DNA from: a virus
DNA: 63,319 bases
Virus record (IMG/VR): IMGVR_UViG_3300002334_000164
Location: 1-63,319 of that record
Reading direction: 5' to 3' (one strand)
Shown here: positions 1 to 7,439 of the stretch, in pieces
Layout: each line of letters opens with the position of its first letter
Numbering within the stretch: the first letter of the stretch is position 1
The notes under the pieces: model-generated
What the model saw: the letters and a program-made list of their open reading frames with translations, nothing else
Databases searched by the model: none
What the model was told of the DNA's origin: nothing
Program-made: the position numbers and the translations under genes

Positions 1-68
1 TTTTTTTTTTAATGATACGGCGACCACCGAGATCTACACTCTTTCCCTACACGACGCTCTTCCGATCT
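1..68. other. Sequencing adapter, left end
   Basis: Ten T residues are followed at 11-68 by the exact 58-nt Illumina P5/TruSeq read-1 adapter, ending in CTCTTCCGATCT. This is library sequence, not phage DNA. The same adapter closes the right end in reverse complement, so open frames that run into it are artefacts. Confidence 0.99.
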
Positions 69-69
69 G

Positions 70-105
70 GACCTCTCGTACGCCGCAGTTGGTAAAATAA
101 TCTAG
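70..105 (+). other. Possible C-terminal stub of a truncated upstream gene
   Basis: The first phage bases read in one frame as DLSYAAVGKII followed by a stop at 103-105. This could be the end of a gene cut off by the contig edge, but eleven codons are too few to be sure. From 106 to about 276 I see no gene; a GC-rich CGCCCC/GGGG hairpin at about 143-157 could be a weak terminator. Confidence 0.2.
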
Positions 106-276
106 AACACATGCGCAAGAATGGGGTAAATGTGCCCTGAGACGCCCCATAGGGGGCCTTAGAGAGCCGTTTATTTGGTGCGCCACCCCGACGTGGGGGA
201 CTTGGTTCCGTCGATCCTGACCAACTGGGGGCCAAGTAGCGGCCAAACAACTAATGGGTCTGGTAGGATCAAATCC

Positions 277-1059
277 ATGGATGAGATCATTGAAAATAAC
301 GGCCTGCTGACTGTGCTCCCTGTGATCCGGCCTGATACCGGTGCACGCTGTGTTTCTAGCGTCCTGAATCCCGAAATGTCAAGCGGTTTGAGTGCCGACG
401 AGCTGCTGATCGTGGACAACACCAAAGACGGCTGGGATCATGGATTCCCGGTGAAGACATACCGCGATCCGAATGGTCATAATCTGGGTGTGGCGAGGGC
501 TTGGAACGTTGGGGCGAGAGAAGTCCTGGAACGTGGCCTCGACTATCTGGTGGTCCTGTCGGCTTCTGTAGAATTCGGTCCTTTGCTGCATTGCACCTGG
601 AAGTCTCAGATGGAAGAATTTTGGGGCAGGCACGTGATTGAGGCTTTGGGTCATTCCTGGCATCTCATAGCCTTTCACCGCAGCGTGTTCGAAACGGTTG
701 GCTTGTTTGATGAGAACTTCTACCCAGCCTATTTCGAAGCTATTGACTTCGGTTACCGGATGAAGGTCTGCGGGGTTGTCCCCGACATTGAACCCGGACT
801 TGCATGGGCCGATCCGGTCTCTGGGCTAGAGCAGTACTTCGCGCGTCCATGGGTCAACGCCATGTCATGGGGTACCGCTCAGCACATAGTCGTAGATGTC
901 CCAGCAGATCCGTTGCTTGCCTATTATCGAAAGAAATGGGGCGGCGACAAAGGTCACGAAAAGTGGACGATGCCGTTCAATCGCAAAACGATCGACTGGT
1001 TCCCGACCGACACTATTCCTGTGTTGGCAGACCGGTACCATCTGAAGGACTGGTGGTAG
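277..1059 (+). CDS. Family 2-type glycosyltransferase
   Basis: A 260-residue protein with the layout of a GT-A fold, family 2 sugar transferase. A nucleotide-binding beta strand carries LLIVDNTKDG near residues 59-68. The NxGxAxAxN-type motif is at NLGVARAWNVG. A later acceptor-side segment reads FETVGLFDENFYPAYFEAIDFGYRM, shortened here in meaning to the usual E-D-D region of rhamnosyl-type enzymes. It should transfer a sugar from a nucleotide-sugar donor in the cytoplasm. The frame stays open back to a TTG at 175, but ATG 277 has an AGGA-type ribosome site at the right distance and starts where family homology begins. It stands apart from the seven glycosyltransferases at 9.6-18.2 kb and points the other way. 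Donor and acceptor cannot be read from sequence. Confidence 0.75.
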   Translation: MDEIIENNGLLTVLPVIRPDTGARCVSSVLNPEMSSGLSADELLIVDNTKDGWDHGFPVKTYRDPNGHNLGVARAWNVGAREVLERGLDYLVVLSASVEFGPLLHCTWKSQMEEFWGRHVIEALGHSWHLIAFHRSVFETVGLFDENFYPAYFEAIDFGYRMKVCGVVPDIEPGLAWADPVSGLEQYFARPWVNAMSWGTAQHIVVDVPADPLLAYYRKKWGGDKGHEKWTMPFNRKTIDWFPTDTIPVLADRYHLKDWW

Positions 1060-1062
1060 TTC

Positions 1063-1091
1063 TTGATTTGTGGCTACGAGCCTGCTACGAT
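1063..1091 (+). promoter_or_regulatory. Sigma70-type promoter, predicted leaderless start
   Basis: A -35 TTGATT (1063-1068) and a -10 TACGAT (1086-1091) are separated by 17 bp. The gene's ATG is at 1098, six bases after the -10, so transcription should begin at or next to the A of the start codon. No Shine-Dalgarno sequence precedes that ATG. Confidence 0.55.
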
Positions 1092-1097
1092 GTCCGT

Positions 1098-1355
1098 ATG
1101 ACAACAGAACCAGCCGAATCTCTAGGCGTAGCGAAATTGCGCTTCCTGCTCGAAAAAGGTAGATACATTTACGGTCTCAAGGAACTGATAGCCATCCAGA
1201 GACAATGCTGCGACAGTGACTACATGGTTGGCATGTACAACGGTCTGGAATGTGCCCGAGCGACCTTCGAGGGTACTAATCCGGAATATCTGGGTCGAGA
1301 TTACCGTACGCCAGTAACCACGTCATCGCCGTCGTCGCTACAACAGTCACCATGA
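1098..1355 (+). CDS. Small phage protein of unknown function
   Basis: An 85-residue protein beginning MTTEPAESLGVAKLRFLLEK. The middle (RYIYGLKELIAIQRQ, then MVGMYNGLECARATFEG) resembles a small conserved protein I recall from actinobacteriophage accessory regions; its function is unknown. It is first in a chain of overlapping small genes. ATG 1098 is chosen because a good promoter ends six bases upstream; the open frame further upstream overlaps the glycosyltransferase gene and is not coding. The last ten residues are Ser/Thr/Pro rich. Confidence 0.65.
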   Translation: MTTEPAESLGVAKLRFLLEKGRYIYGLKELIAIQRQCCDSDYMVGMYNGLECARATFEGTNPEYLGRDYRTPVTTSSPSSLQQSP

Positions 1356-1717
1356 ATCTCAATCTGGAAACGCACAAAGCACTGGTTAAGGTCTTGGAAG
1401 AGATGCTTCCTGATCTTGATCTATTGGAACTTTCTATGATCTCAATTCAGCTTGCAATCGCGATCGAAGATGGTGATATCCCTGGTCTTGATATCGAAGA
1501 GCCACCAGGAGATCGGACGGTGTTGCCTGTGATGTTCGATCCTTCAGCGGACGGCTGGTACCTCTATCCCAACCCCGAGGAAGGCGACGAGTTGTGGTTG
1601 TCGCGATCTCAGAAGGCTGCAACAGCTTCCACCTACTTCGGCGGGAGACCTTCGCCCGTCCCAGAAACCCCGACGTCTCCATCGGGAGACCCGCCACAGC
1701 CTGTCAATCCCCGATGA
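1352..1717 (+). CDS. Hypothetical acidic protein
   Basis: A 121-residue acidic protein starting MNLNLETHKALVKVLEEMLP. Its ATG overlaps the preceding stop (ATGA), implying translational coupling. The N-terminal half looks helical with many Leu and Glu; the C-terminal 35 residues are Pro/Ser/Thr rich and probably disordered. No domain was recognised. Confidence 0.55.
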   Translation: MNLNLETHKALVKVLEEMLPDLDLLELSMISIQLAIAIEDGDIPGLDIEEPPGDRTVLPVMFDPSADGWYLYPNPEEGDELWLSRSQKAATASTYFGGRPSPVPETPTSPSGDPPQPVNPR

Positions 1718-1929
1718 TTGAAGTAGCGCGAGGCCGAAACAGACATAGTTGGCACTGGCGGGTCACAGCGGGAGGCTTCGTAGTAGATACCAGCCTTAAC
1801 CCGTCGAAATTAGAGGATGGGATCTGTTTCACCCGACGAAGCGCTATCCGTAGAGCCAAGAAGATCGAGGATTCAGTAAGGTTCGAACTGTCCTGGGAGA
1901 AGGTAGTTCAGGAAAGACACGGCCACTGA
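1714..1929 (+). CDS. Hypothetical small basic protein
   Basis: A 71-residue protein beginning MIEVARGRNRHSWHWRVTAG. ATG 1714 overlaps the previous stop as ATGA, so this start is preferred to the longer open frame that begins inside the upstream gene. Basic and aromatic residues dominate the first 20 positions. Function unknown. Confidence 0.55.
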   Translation: MIEVARGRNRHSWHWRVTAGGFVVDTSLNPSKLEDGICFTRRSAIRRAKKIEDSVRFELSWEKVVQERHGH

Positions 1930-1930
1930 A

Positions 1931-2068
1931 GTGCTTGACTCAGCGAAAGACCGTAAACGCTGGTGGCGCAAACAACGACGCACCGACTCAGACCCACGTC
2001 ATCGGCATGATATTCGGTGGGACTGGCGCGGTGACCGACCTACAACACACAAGGATCAAAAACGATGA
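1931..2068 (+). CDS. Hypothetical 45-residue basic protein
   Basis: A short frame from GTG 1931 (VLDSAKDRKRWWRKQRRTDS) to a stop that overlaps the next gene's ATG as ATGA. It fills the gap exactly between two coupled genes, which is the main reason to accept it. Its Arg/Lys/Trp-rich composition could bind nucleic acid, but this is only inference. Confidence 0.45.
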   Translation: MLDSAKDRKRWWRKQRRTDSDPRHRHDIRWDWRGDRPTTHKDQKR

Positions 2069-2376
2069 GCGACCTAACTGAGCGACTTGAACTCTGGATC
2101 ACAAGGTCGACCGCGACGTTCCCTGTGTTGGCTACCGATCTGAGAGACGCCCTTGAGGAGATAGAGAGCCTTGAGATCAAACTTGCTTCTGTTTGTCCGG
2201 TAGGCGAATGGCAATCTGGGTGGGGAAAATCACCCCCGTCGTATTGCGTTTATCTGCGTCCCGAGTACGGCGATCACGCTGATCGACCTCCATACAGGCG
2301 TAAGGTGCTAAGCAGGGCTTCTTACGGTCCTTGGGAGAAGATCATTTACGATGAGCATGTGGCAGAGCGTGCTTGA
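2065..2376 (+). CDS. Hypothetical protein
   Basis: A 103-residue protein starting MSDLTERLELWITRSTATFP. A predicted amphipathic helix (DLRDALEEIESLEIKLASV) is followed by a Tyr/Pro-rich C-terminal half. ATG 2065 overlaps the upstream stop. No family recognised. Confidence 0.55.
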   Translation: MSDLTERLELWITRSTATFPVLATDLRDALEEIESLEIKLASVCPVGEWQSGWGKSPPSYCVYLRPEYGDHADRPPYRRKVLSRASYGPWEKIIYDEHVAERA

Positions 2377-2407
2377 TGGAGGTGAGAAGACTAGAGTAAG
2401 AGGCACT

Positions 2408-2575
2408 ATGACTGACACCAAACCAGAACAAACAATAGAGATTGATCTAGATAACGGCGAGGGTCTAACCGTAGAGGTATTCTCTGATGGTCTCATCTTG
2501 TGGCACACGTGGGACGGATACATGTGCACAAGTACAGGACATGGCCGAGCCCATAACACCGAGCTGGGATTCTGA
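2408..2575 (+). CDS. Hypothetical 55-residue protein
   Basis: Begins MTDTKPEQTIEIDLDNGEGL, an acidic beta-strand-like sequence ending WDGYMCTSTGHGRAHNTELG. ATG 2408 has AAGAGG five bases upstream. A longer version from ATG 2351 would overlap the previous gene and has no ribosome site. Function unknown. Confidence 0.5.
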   Translation: MTDTKPEQTIEIDLDNGEGLTVEVFSDGLILWHTWDGYMCTSTGHGRAHNTELGF

Positions 2576-2605
2576 TTCGGGAAGGGTGATGGCACCACAT
2601 GCGAA

Positions 2606-3064
2606 GTGAGTGGCAGCACATGCCTACGAGTGGTTGATACAGGGCCAGCACAGCATGGTGAGGGTGAGGGTTACGCACGAAATGACTTCTACCATATCGA
2701 TGAAACCGTTCGCTTCGAAATGGCGGGAAAGGCGGGGTTTTACGTGAGATTCTACAGCGACGAATTGGACAATGCAGTCCGCGAATGCACAACCCTGGAG
2801 TCTGCACGCGAATACGTCAGGATTCAACAATGGAGATTGCAGAGGATGGGCATAAGTGAAGCCCGATACATAATTACCGACAAATTAACTTGTGATCAAC
2901 ATTCACTGGATCTTGATTGGAGTTACACACCCAGGAACCTCACGTACCCAGAGAGATTCGTCAACTACAAAGACAAACCCCTCCCTGAACTAGAAATAGA
3001 CGGCATGTTGAAATATGGAGTGATTGTAGCTAAGCGTCCTGTAATCCATGCTTCTGATGTCTGA
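2606..3064 (+). CDS. Tandem paralogue family (LKYGV family), member 1
   Basis: A 152-residue protein of unknown function and the first of three adjacent paralogues. All three share GK(A/S)GF near the front, a core CTTLESAREYVRIQQWRLQR, an ID-type D-LT-D-E segment and a tail of the form LPE-EIDGMLKYGVIVAKRP. The tail matches a fourth, distant copy ending at 27439. The start is uncertain: GTG 2606 and GTG 2630 are both possible and neither has a clear ribosome site. The last codons overlap the next copy. The conserved core suggests a compact mixed alpha/beta fold, but no known domain was recognised. Confidence 0.6.
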   Translation: MSGSTCLRVVDTGPAQHGEGEGYARNDFYHIDETVRFEMAGKAGFYVRFYSDELDNAVRECTTLESAREYVRIQQWRLQRMGISEARYIITDKLTCDQHSLDLDWSYTPRNLTYPERFVNYKDKPLPELEIDGMLKYGVIVAKRPVIHASDV

Positions 3065-3452
3065 TCCACTGGACAGCATCAGAGGCAAAGCGGGATTCAT
3101 CGCTACTCTAGTTGTTTTCAAAGATCATTGGGAAGACGATCATTGGGCCACTACGGAATCTCGTGAATGCACAACCCTGGAATCAGCTCGCGAATATCTA
3201 GTAATCCGTACGTGGAGTCGACAAAGGGTTCACCAAAATGAAAGGTACGAGCATAGGATTATTGATCCGTTGACTCTAGACGAGTATCCGTTCAATCCGG
3301 ACGGCTGGACGATCACCTATCTTAATGGCCCTGATGATTTCCATTCTTTGGAACATAAGTACTTCGAAACCAGATCTCTTCCCGATCCGGGGCTCAGCGG
3401 CATGCTTAAGTACGGAGTTGTCGCAGTCCAAAGTCCAAAGCTGGTTTACTAA
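3057..3452 (+). CDS. Tandem paralogue family (LKYGV family), member 2
   Basis: A 131-residue paralogue of its neighbours. It keeps RGKAGF, CTTLESAREYLVIRTWSRQR, YEHRIIDPLTLDEYPF and LPDPGLSGMLKYGVVAVQSP in the same order. ATG 3057 overlaps the end of member 1 by eight bases. It lacks the roughly 25 N-terminal residues present in members 1 and 3. Function unknown. Confidence 0.6.
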   Translation: MSDPLDSIRGKAGFIATLVVFKDHWEDDHWATTESRECTTLESAREYLVIRTWSRQRVHQNERYEHRIIDPLTLDEYPFNPDGWTITYLNGPDDFHSLEHKYFETRSLPDPGLSGMLKYGVVAVQSPKLVY

Positions 3453-3958
3453 TGGAAGATCCAGCTAAGAAGATCAACGGAAGCGCAATGACATACTGCG
3501 TTAGTGACCCTGCACATTACGTCGTTGGTGATTCTGTACGCGACGACATGAAAGGCAAGTCGGGATTCGTCGCAAACTTCACGATCAGCACCGGAAGCGT
3601 CCAACCTCGTATATGCACGACATTGGATTCTGCTCGCGAATACATCAGAATTATGATATGGAGACTGAAGAGAGCTGAGACCGGGAACGATCAATTCCAT
3701 TACAGGATCATTGACTTGTTAACTCGTGATGAATACTCGATGTTCGACAATGATGAAATCGCCATTCATGGGGGCGACAATTTTTCATTGGAAGACATTA
3801 ATCGCAGACTCAAACCTCTTCCTGAACCGGAAATAGATGGCATGCTGAAATACGGGGTTGTCGTAGCTCAACGTCCCCCAATCCGATGCACGGGAGATGA
3901 TCCTCGTTGGGACGTATACCAGCCGTGGGACGGTTCGATCTATATCCAAAAAACTTGA
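3452..3958 (+). CDS. Tandem paralogue family (LKYGV family), member 3
   Basis: A 168-residue paralogue that starts at ATG 3452, sharing the A of the previous TAA stop (TAATG). The conserved blocks are YVVGDSVRDDMKGKSGF, CTTLDSAREYIRIMIWRLKR, YRIIDLLTRDEYS and LPEPEIDGMLKYGVVVAQRP. It has about 20 extra C-terminal residues not found in the other copies. It is the longest copy and the best reference for the family. Confidence 0.6.
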   Translation: MEDPAKKINGSAMTYCVSDPAHYVVGDSVRDDMKGKSGFVANFTISTGSVQPRICTTLDSAREYIRIMIWRLKRAETGNDQFHYRIIDLLTRDEYSMFDNDEIAIHGGDNFSLEDINRRLKPLPEPEIDGMLKYGVVVAQRPPIRCTGDDPRWDVYQPWDGSIYIQKT

Positions 3959-3984
3959 CCTTCTGTTAGCAGATCTGTTAACGT
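3955..3984 (+). promoter_or_regulatory. Candidate sigma70-type promoter
   Basis: A -35 TTGACC (3955-3960), an 18-bp spacer and a -10 TAACGT (3979-3984) lie just after the three paralogues. A start near 3991 would give a short leader with the strong ribosome site CGGAGGTG before ATG 4017. Confidence 0.4.
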
Positions 3985-4016
3985 GAGATTCACAACCAAC
4001 AGCACGGAGGTGCTAC

Positions 4017-4397
4017 ATGTTTGAAGTAACGGTTTCATATGAAGGACGAGCCCGATTCCTTGTGGATTCGGACAGCAGGTTCGATGCCAAAGACTTTGTC
4101 GAAGTCTATGCTAAAGATCTGATCGAGGAGAATAGGTACTTCGATCAACATCAATTCAACTACAAGGTGATCCATTCTGGTATCTCCCCCGCAATCAACG
4201 ACGAAGTTGTGATCGCTGTTTTTCCAGAAGATTTCGACATCGTCCTCGGTCGGGAATATCGCCACGTCGACACCAAGTTCACCGGCACCGCGCATTCGAT
4301 CGAGGGCGAGACCGTAACGTTGCTAGGCGTCGACGATCATGACGCCCTTGTAAGGCGTCGCGTCCATGCTGACAAGCTCACAGAGTTCAGGCGATGA
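4017..4397 (+). CDS. Hypothetical protein
   Basis: A 126-residue acidic protein starting MFEVTVSYEGRARFLVDSDS. It has a strong ribosome site (GGAGGTG, 6-7 bases upstream) and its own candidate promoter. The C-terminal 60 residues alternate Val/Thr/Asp and look beta-rich (REYRHVDTKFTGTAHSIEGE), perhaps an SH3-like barrel, but no family was recognised. Confidence 0.6.
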   Translation: MFEVTVSYEGRARFLVDSDSRFDAKDFVEVYAKDLIEENRYFDQHQFNYKVIHSGISPAINDEVVIAVFPEDFDIVLGREYRHVDTKFTGTAHSIEGETVTLLGVDDHDALVRRRVHADKLTEFRR

Positions 4398-4555
4398 GCG
4401 TTCTCTACACGTTCGGTTTCTACAGGAAGCACTTTCATGATGAGCCCTGCGACCTGCCCGTAAAGGCGGTCACTGGAGACAAACCCATAACGAGGGACAA
4501 GGACAGCAAGGTTGATTACGAAGGTGAACCCTCGCACCACGGAGTTTACATATGA
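4394..4555 (+). CDS. Hypothetical 53-residue protein
   Basis: Reads MSVLYTFGFYRKHFHDEPCD and ends SHHGVYI. Both its ends overlap neighbours as ATGA, which supports it despite the small size. It is rich in His, Asp and Lys. Function unknown. Confidence 0.5.
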   Translation: MSVLYTFGFYRKHFHDEPCDLPVKAVTGDKPITRDKDSKVDYEGEPSHHGVYI

Positions 4556-4806
4556 CGCACACGTGTCACGCCGAAGCTTGCACTGTTCCCGTCCCTCCGA
4601 AGATGTTCATGTGCAGAGAGCATTGGTACATGGTTCCGAAAGTGGACCGCGATCTGGTTTGGGCCTTGTATGTCCCCGGCCAGGAGATTCGTAAGGATCC
4701 GTCTCTTGACTATCTGAATCACGTGCTACGGGTGATATATGAACTGGCGATTCGTGAAGGGGTTGAGCCCGATTCGGCGCTTGACCCAGAGCTTCCTTTC
4801 GTGTAG
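4552..4806 (+). CDS. Small Cys/His protein conserved in phages
   Basis: An 84-residue protein with an N-terminal metal-site-like pattern: CHAEACTVPVPPKMFMCREHW (C-x4-C-x11-C-x2-H, written here with gaps from residues 5-25). A helical part follows, with VDRDLVWALYVPGQEIRK. I recall small phage proteins with the same N-terminal layout; none has a known role. Zn binding is inferred from spacing alone. It overlaps the upstream gene by ATGA, and its end carries the -35 of the next promoter. Confidence 0.6.
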   Translation: MTHTCHAEACTVPVPPKMFMCREHWYMVPKVDRDLVWALYVPGQEIRKDPSLDYLNHVLRVIYELAIREGVEPDSALDPELPFV

Positions 4807-4809
4807 CAT
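4781..4809 (+). promoter_or_regulatory. Sigma70-type promoter, predicted near-leaderless start
   Basis: TTGACC (4781-4786), a 17-bp spacer and TAGCAT (4804-4809) sit in the end of the upstream gene. ATG 4818 follows the -10 by eight bases and has no Shine-Dalgarno sequence, so the phosphatase mRNA probably begins at its start codon. Confidence 0.55.
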
Positions 4810-4817
4810 CAATACCT

Positions 4818-5321
4818 ATGACAGAAAATACACAAGACCCCACAAGGATCAACATCGCGTTTGATCCCATCGAGAAGAGGATGCAAGGGGTCGCCATTCA
4901 CGGCAATACTCCTTTCGACGTCTCTTTCATCTCAGAGATCGCGACCCGTCTGTGGCAAGGTGGATGTGAACGGGGACTGATTCTGCCGAAGTTCGTTCAA
5001 CATCTTGTCAGTCTGTATCCGTGGGAACAGTACGAGGTGAAGCACGATTTGAAGACTAGCATGACTGTACGAATGTACGACTCTAGGTCCCAAGGCTTCG
5101 ATCAGGTTGAAGAGATCGCTCAGTGGGTCTCTAACCGTCGCAAAACAGGTACCGTCTTAGTGCACTGTCAGGCAGGCCTTAACCGGTCCAGTCTGATCGC
5201 AGCACGTTCTCTGATGATCGACGGAATGACCGCAGACGAGGCTATCACTCAGATCCGCGACAGTCGCTCCCCGGCTTGCCTGTGCAACCCGAGTTTCGAA
5301 GATTGGCTGCGTGAGATCTAA
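4818..5321 (+). CDS. Dual-specificity/tyrosine phosphatase-like protein
   Basis: A 167-residue protein carrying the cysteine-phosphatase signature HCQAGLNRSS at residues 116-125 (H-C-x5-R-S), with C117 as nucleophile and R123 as phosphate-binding residue. An upstream D88 in RMYDSRSQ could be the general acid. A helix after the loop (SLIAARSLMIDG, then TADEAITQIRDSR) matches the usual fold. The enzyme would remove phosphate from Ser/Thr/Tyr of proteins, or act on phosphorylated RNA or small molecules. A cytoplasmic target in the host is likely but unknown. Its own promoter separates it from the upstream chain; its stop overlaps the next gene as TAATG. Confidence 0.8.
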   Translation: MTENTQDPTRINIAFDPIEKRMQGVAIHGNTPFDVSFISEIATRLWQGGCERGLILPKFVQHLVSLYPWEQYEVKHDLKTSMTVRMYDSRSQGFDQVEEIAQWVSNRRKTGTVLVHCQAGLNRSSLIAARSLMIDGMTADEAITQIRDSRSPACLCNPSFEDWLREI

Positions 5322-5524
5322 TGGATCTATTCATCCTCTTCTTGCTAACCGCATACGGAATCACAGACCAGATTCTGGACCTAATGCAGCGTCGTAAGAT
5401 TGATGTCATCGAAGATCGTCAGCGCATGTACGAGATGCACGATCGTGAATGTAGTCAGAACCCCTTTCAGCGACGACAGTACGTTTCTACTTGTACTTGT
5501 TGGTTGGAATTGAAAGATGACTGA
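5321..5524 (+). CDS. Small membrane-anchored protein, unknown
   Basis: A 67-residue protein with a hydrophobic N-terminus (MDLFILFLLTAYGITDQIL) that could form one membrane segment. A charged cytoplasmic-type tail follows, ending with the cysteine pair CTCW. It starts within the upstream stop (TAATG). Function unknown. Confidence 0.5.
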   Translation: MDLFILFLLTAYGITDQILDLMQRRKIDVIEDRQRMYEMHDRECSQNPFQRRQYVSTCTCWLELKDD

Positions 5525-5780
5525 TTACGTCATCCCAACAAACGAAGTGTGGCTATCTGTGGTGACTAGTGACTGGCCGTCACCCAACAAGCAATTCCAT
5601 CTACACTGGGATGGCTGGTCTGTAATCATGCGTCTGAAACGCAAGCACTACGGCCGACATGAAACGATCGGTGACGTGTACAAACACGTAGGTGGCAACT
5701 GGGTCCTGTACGGCACCGTGGCTGATGGAGAGTTCTTCCCAGCCTGTAGTGCGCCTGCAGACAAGTTCCTGCTCAGTTAG
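5517..5780 (+). CDS. Hypothetical protein
   Basis: An 87-residue protein starting MTDYVIPTNEVWLSVVTSDW, rich in aromatic residues and probably beta-stranded. It overlaps the previous gene by eight bases and meets the leftward genes convergently at its 3' end. No family recognised. Confidence 0.5.
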   Translation: MTDYVIPTNEVWLSVVTSDWPSPNKQFHLHWDGWSVIMRLKRKHYGRHETIGDVYKHVGGNWVLYGTVADGEFFPACSAPADKFLLS

Positions 5781-5946
5781 AGCATCGCCCAGTTCGGTGA
5801 CGTCGCTGCGTACTCAATGAGTCAAGCGGATCGTTCAGGTGATCACAGTACTCGCAGTATTCGATGGGGCCTTTGGCCGCGTTGAAGTGGTCGACTCCAT
5901 GTCCGTAGAACTTGTTGCGCAGTTTAGAGCTTACGATTAGACTCAT
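5773..5946 (-). CDS. Hypothetical 57-residue protein with CxxC
   Basis: Reads MSLIVSSKLRNKFYGHGVDH and continues through EYCEYCDH to RTGRCSN. It is the last gene of a leftward chain, overlapping its upstream neighbour by 23 bases and the convergent gene by 8. The EYCEYCDH pair plus a later Cys could bind a metal. It is accepted because it fills the interval exactly and has gene-like composition. Confidence 0.5.
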   Translation of the reverse strand: MSLIVSSKLRNKFYGHGVDHFNAAKGPIEYCEYCDHLNDPLDSLSTQRRHRTGRCSN

Positions 5947-6181
5947 CAGTCGTGCCTTTCTGTACAGTATCGAGTCGAGAGCGTGCAGGGTGTACGTTAT
6001 TCGGCAGAGAAGAACTAGCCGTGCTCCTCATCTCTTCGTGAGTTACGATCCAAGACGCGAGTTCGGTCTTTCCTGCTGGGGTCCACCACTCCCATACCAC
6101 ACCTTCCTGGTTGACGCTCACTACAAGTGAGAAGCCATCATGTGTTTCAAGTTCAAGTTCGGTCTCTGTGTGTGCTTTCAT
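5924..6181 (-). CDS. Hypothetical protein
   Basis: An 85-residue protein starting MKAHTETELELETHDGFSLV. The first 50 residues look like beta strands (VVSVNQEGVVWEWWTPAGK); the tail is polar. ATG overlaps the previous stop (ATGA) in the leftward chain. Function unknown. Confidence 0.5.
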   Translation of the reverse strand: MKAHTETELELETHDGFSLVVSVNQEGVVWEWWTPAGKTELASWIVTHEEMRSTASSSLPNNVHPARSRLDTVQKGTTDESNRKL

Positions 6182-6555
6182 AGCATTTCACCCCCGTCGA
6201 GACAAGGTCCTTCAATGTCATCTGCCGCAACAGTGGTCCCGAGCGGCTGGATGACGTTACCAAACAGGTCTTCCCGCACTTTGATGTGACGGGCCGCTTC
6301 CTTGGCCACGGTCGTAGCTTTCGCAAGAGACTCTTCGCTGGTCAAGTCAGTGAACACGAAACCTTCTGGGTCGTCTCGATAGTCTTGCACTCCACCAAGA
6401 GTGGTTATGCCATCAGTTATGTAGACGTCAAGTGCGAGGCCTAGAGGATGGAAGAACAGTCGGTTGGCCTCTTGTAGGAATCCGAAATCCCGAAATTCGG
6501 CTAGGTCCATGTAGTTGACCTCATCGCTAGGGACCCATTTGACTTCGTCGCTCAT
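6178..6555 (-). CDS. Conserved actinophage-type protein, unknown function
   Basis: A 125-residue protein opening MSDEVKWVPSDEVNYMDLAE, with FRDFGFLQEANRLFFHPLGL. This front part resembles a small protein I recall from many actinobacteriophage genomes; it has no assigned role. It has a good ribosome site (AAAGGTG) and overlaps its neighbours by ATGA at both ends. The remainder is acidic and probably helical. Confidence 0.65.
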   Translation of the reverse strand: MSDEVKWVPSDEVNYMDLAEFRDFGFLQEANRLFFHPLGLALDVYITDGITTLGGVQDYRDDPEGFVFTDLTSEESLAKATTVAKEAARHIKVREDLFGNVIQPLGTTVAADDIEGPCLDGGEML

Positions 6556-7034
6556 GTCGACACCTTTCGTTGATGGAATGCCAATTTGTCACTTTCACCT
6601 ATGTAGAACGTAACGCCTAGATAGCCGAAGTGCTTGTTGAATGCATAGATCTGTTTGGGGTGATCTTGAAGGTGGATCGAGTAGAACTTGATGTGCAGGC
6701 CAGGCCCGGCGTCCATGTAGAGCTTGTGCGGCCAGCCGTATTTCTGATCAGCCCATTCGATGGGGCTAAACGACGACTCCTTGCCGTACCAAATCTCCTT
6801 GCCGTGCAGGTCTAACAGATCATCAAGGTGGATCGAGCCACAATAGGAGCAGGTCCTAAACGGCTGACCGTGCTGGCGATGGCCGCGACGTTTATCACAT
6901 ACGTCGCAACGGGACCAATGTATCTTCCTCCGGCCGGATTGACCCATCCCACGGTAGGAATGGGTGCCGTTGGGTTTGTTCCAGTGGTCTTCACCTTTGC
7001 CCATCAGATGAAGGTTGTCGAGGTGGACCGTCAT
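6552..7034 (-). CDS. Zinc-ribbon protein, unknown function
   Basis: A 160-residue protein with two cysteine pairs, CDVCDKRRGH and CSYCGS, spaced about 20 residues apart, as in a zinc ribbon. An aromatic-rich second half contains WYGKESSFSPIEWADQKYGW. ATG 7034 is preferred; in-frame TTG/GTG codons just upstream overlap the previous gene. It belongs to a leftward chain of small Cys-pair proteins. A nucleic-acid or protein-binding role is inferred only from the Zn motif. Confidence 0.55.
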   Translation of the reverse strand: MTVHLDNLHLMGKGEDHWNKPNGTHSYRGMGQSGRRKIHWSRCDVCDKRRGHRQHGQPFRTCSYCGSIHLDDLLDLHGKEIWYGKESSFSPIEWADQKYGWPHKLYMDAGPGLHIKFYSIHLQDHPKQIYAFNKHFGYLGVTFYIGESDKLAFHQRKVST

Positions 7035-7044
7035 GGCTGGTGTC

Positions 7045-7314
7045 TTATTCACCAAGTTTCTCCCTTACTGCGTCAGCTCGTTCTTGAGCGTGGCTGTATG
7101 TGATCCATTCTTCCACAGTTATAGATGCCGCGTCAACTGGTGGGGGTTCAGGAAGTTCTATGTTGATGACTCCAGCTATCTTCGGTGGCATAGGTACGGA
7201 CAGGTTGATCTCGAACGCGATCTCGTTAGGGAGTATGTCTCGGGATGGGTTTTTCTTTACGACTCGCAGGTCTTTGCCGTTGCGCAGTACCAACCATCTT
7301 TTAAGTGTTTCCAT
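7045..7314 (-). CDS. Hypothetical protein
   Basis: An 89-residue protein starting METLKRWLVLRNGKDLRVVK. Basic strands at the front precede a Pro-rich linker (ELPEPPPVDAA) and an acidic helix (ERADAVREKLGE). It is the first gene of the leftward chain and faces the promoter gap at 7315-7439. Confidence 0.5.
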   Translation of the reverse strand: METLKRWLVLRNGKDLRVVKKNPSRDILPNEIAFEINLSVPMPPKIAGVINIELPEPPPVDAASITVEEWITYSHAQERADAVREKLGE

Positions 7315-7427
7315 AATGAGATGTTACATCATTGGCAACAGTTGTGCAGTTTTATGAAATATGAGGGAATGTATGAACATACGTCGATAGTTGTGATACA
7401 GTGACGATACGATGACAGAATTGGGCC

Positions 7428-7433
7428 TATACT
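7428..7433 (+). promoter_or_regulatory. -10 element of a predicted leaderless promoter
   Basis: TATACT at 7428-7433 lies six bases before ATG 7440, the same geometry as the promoters at 1086 and 27038. No convincing -35 is present. The 7315-7439 interval divides two divergent genes, so it should also hold a leftward promoter, which I could not pin down. Confidence 0.45.
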
Positions 7434-7439
7434 AGAGTC

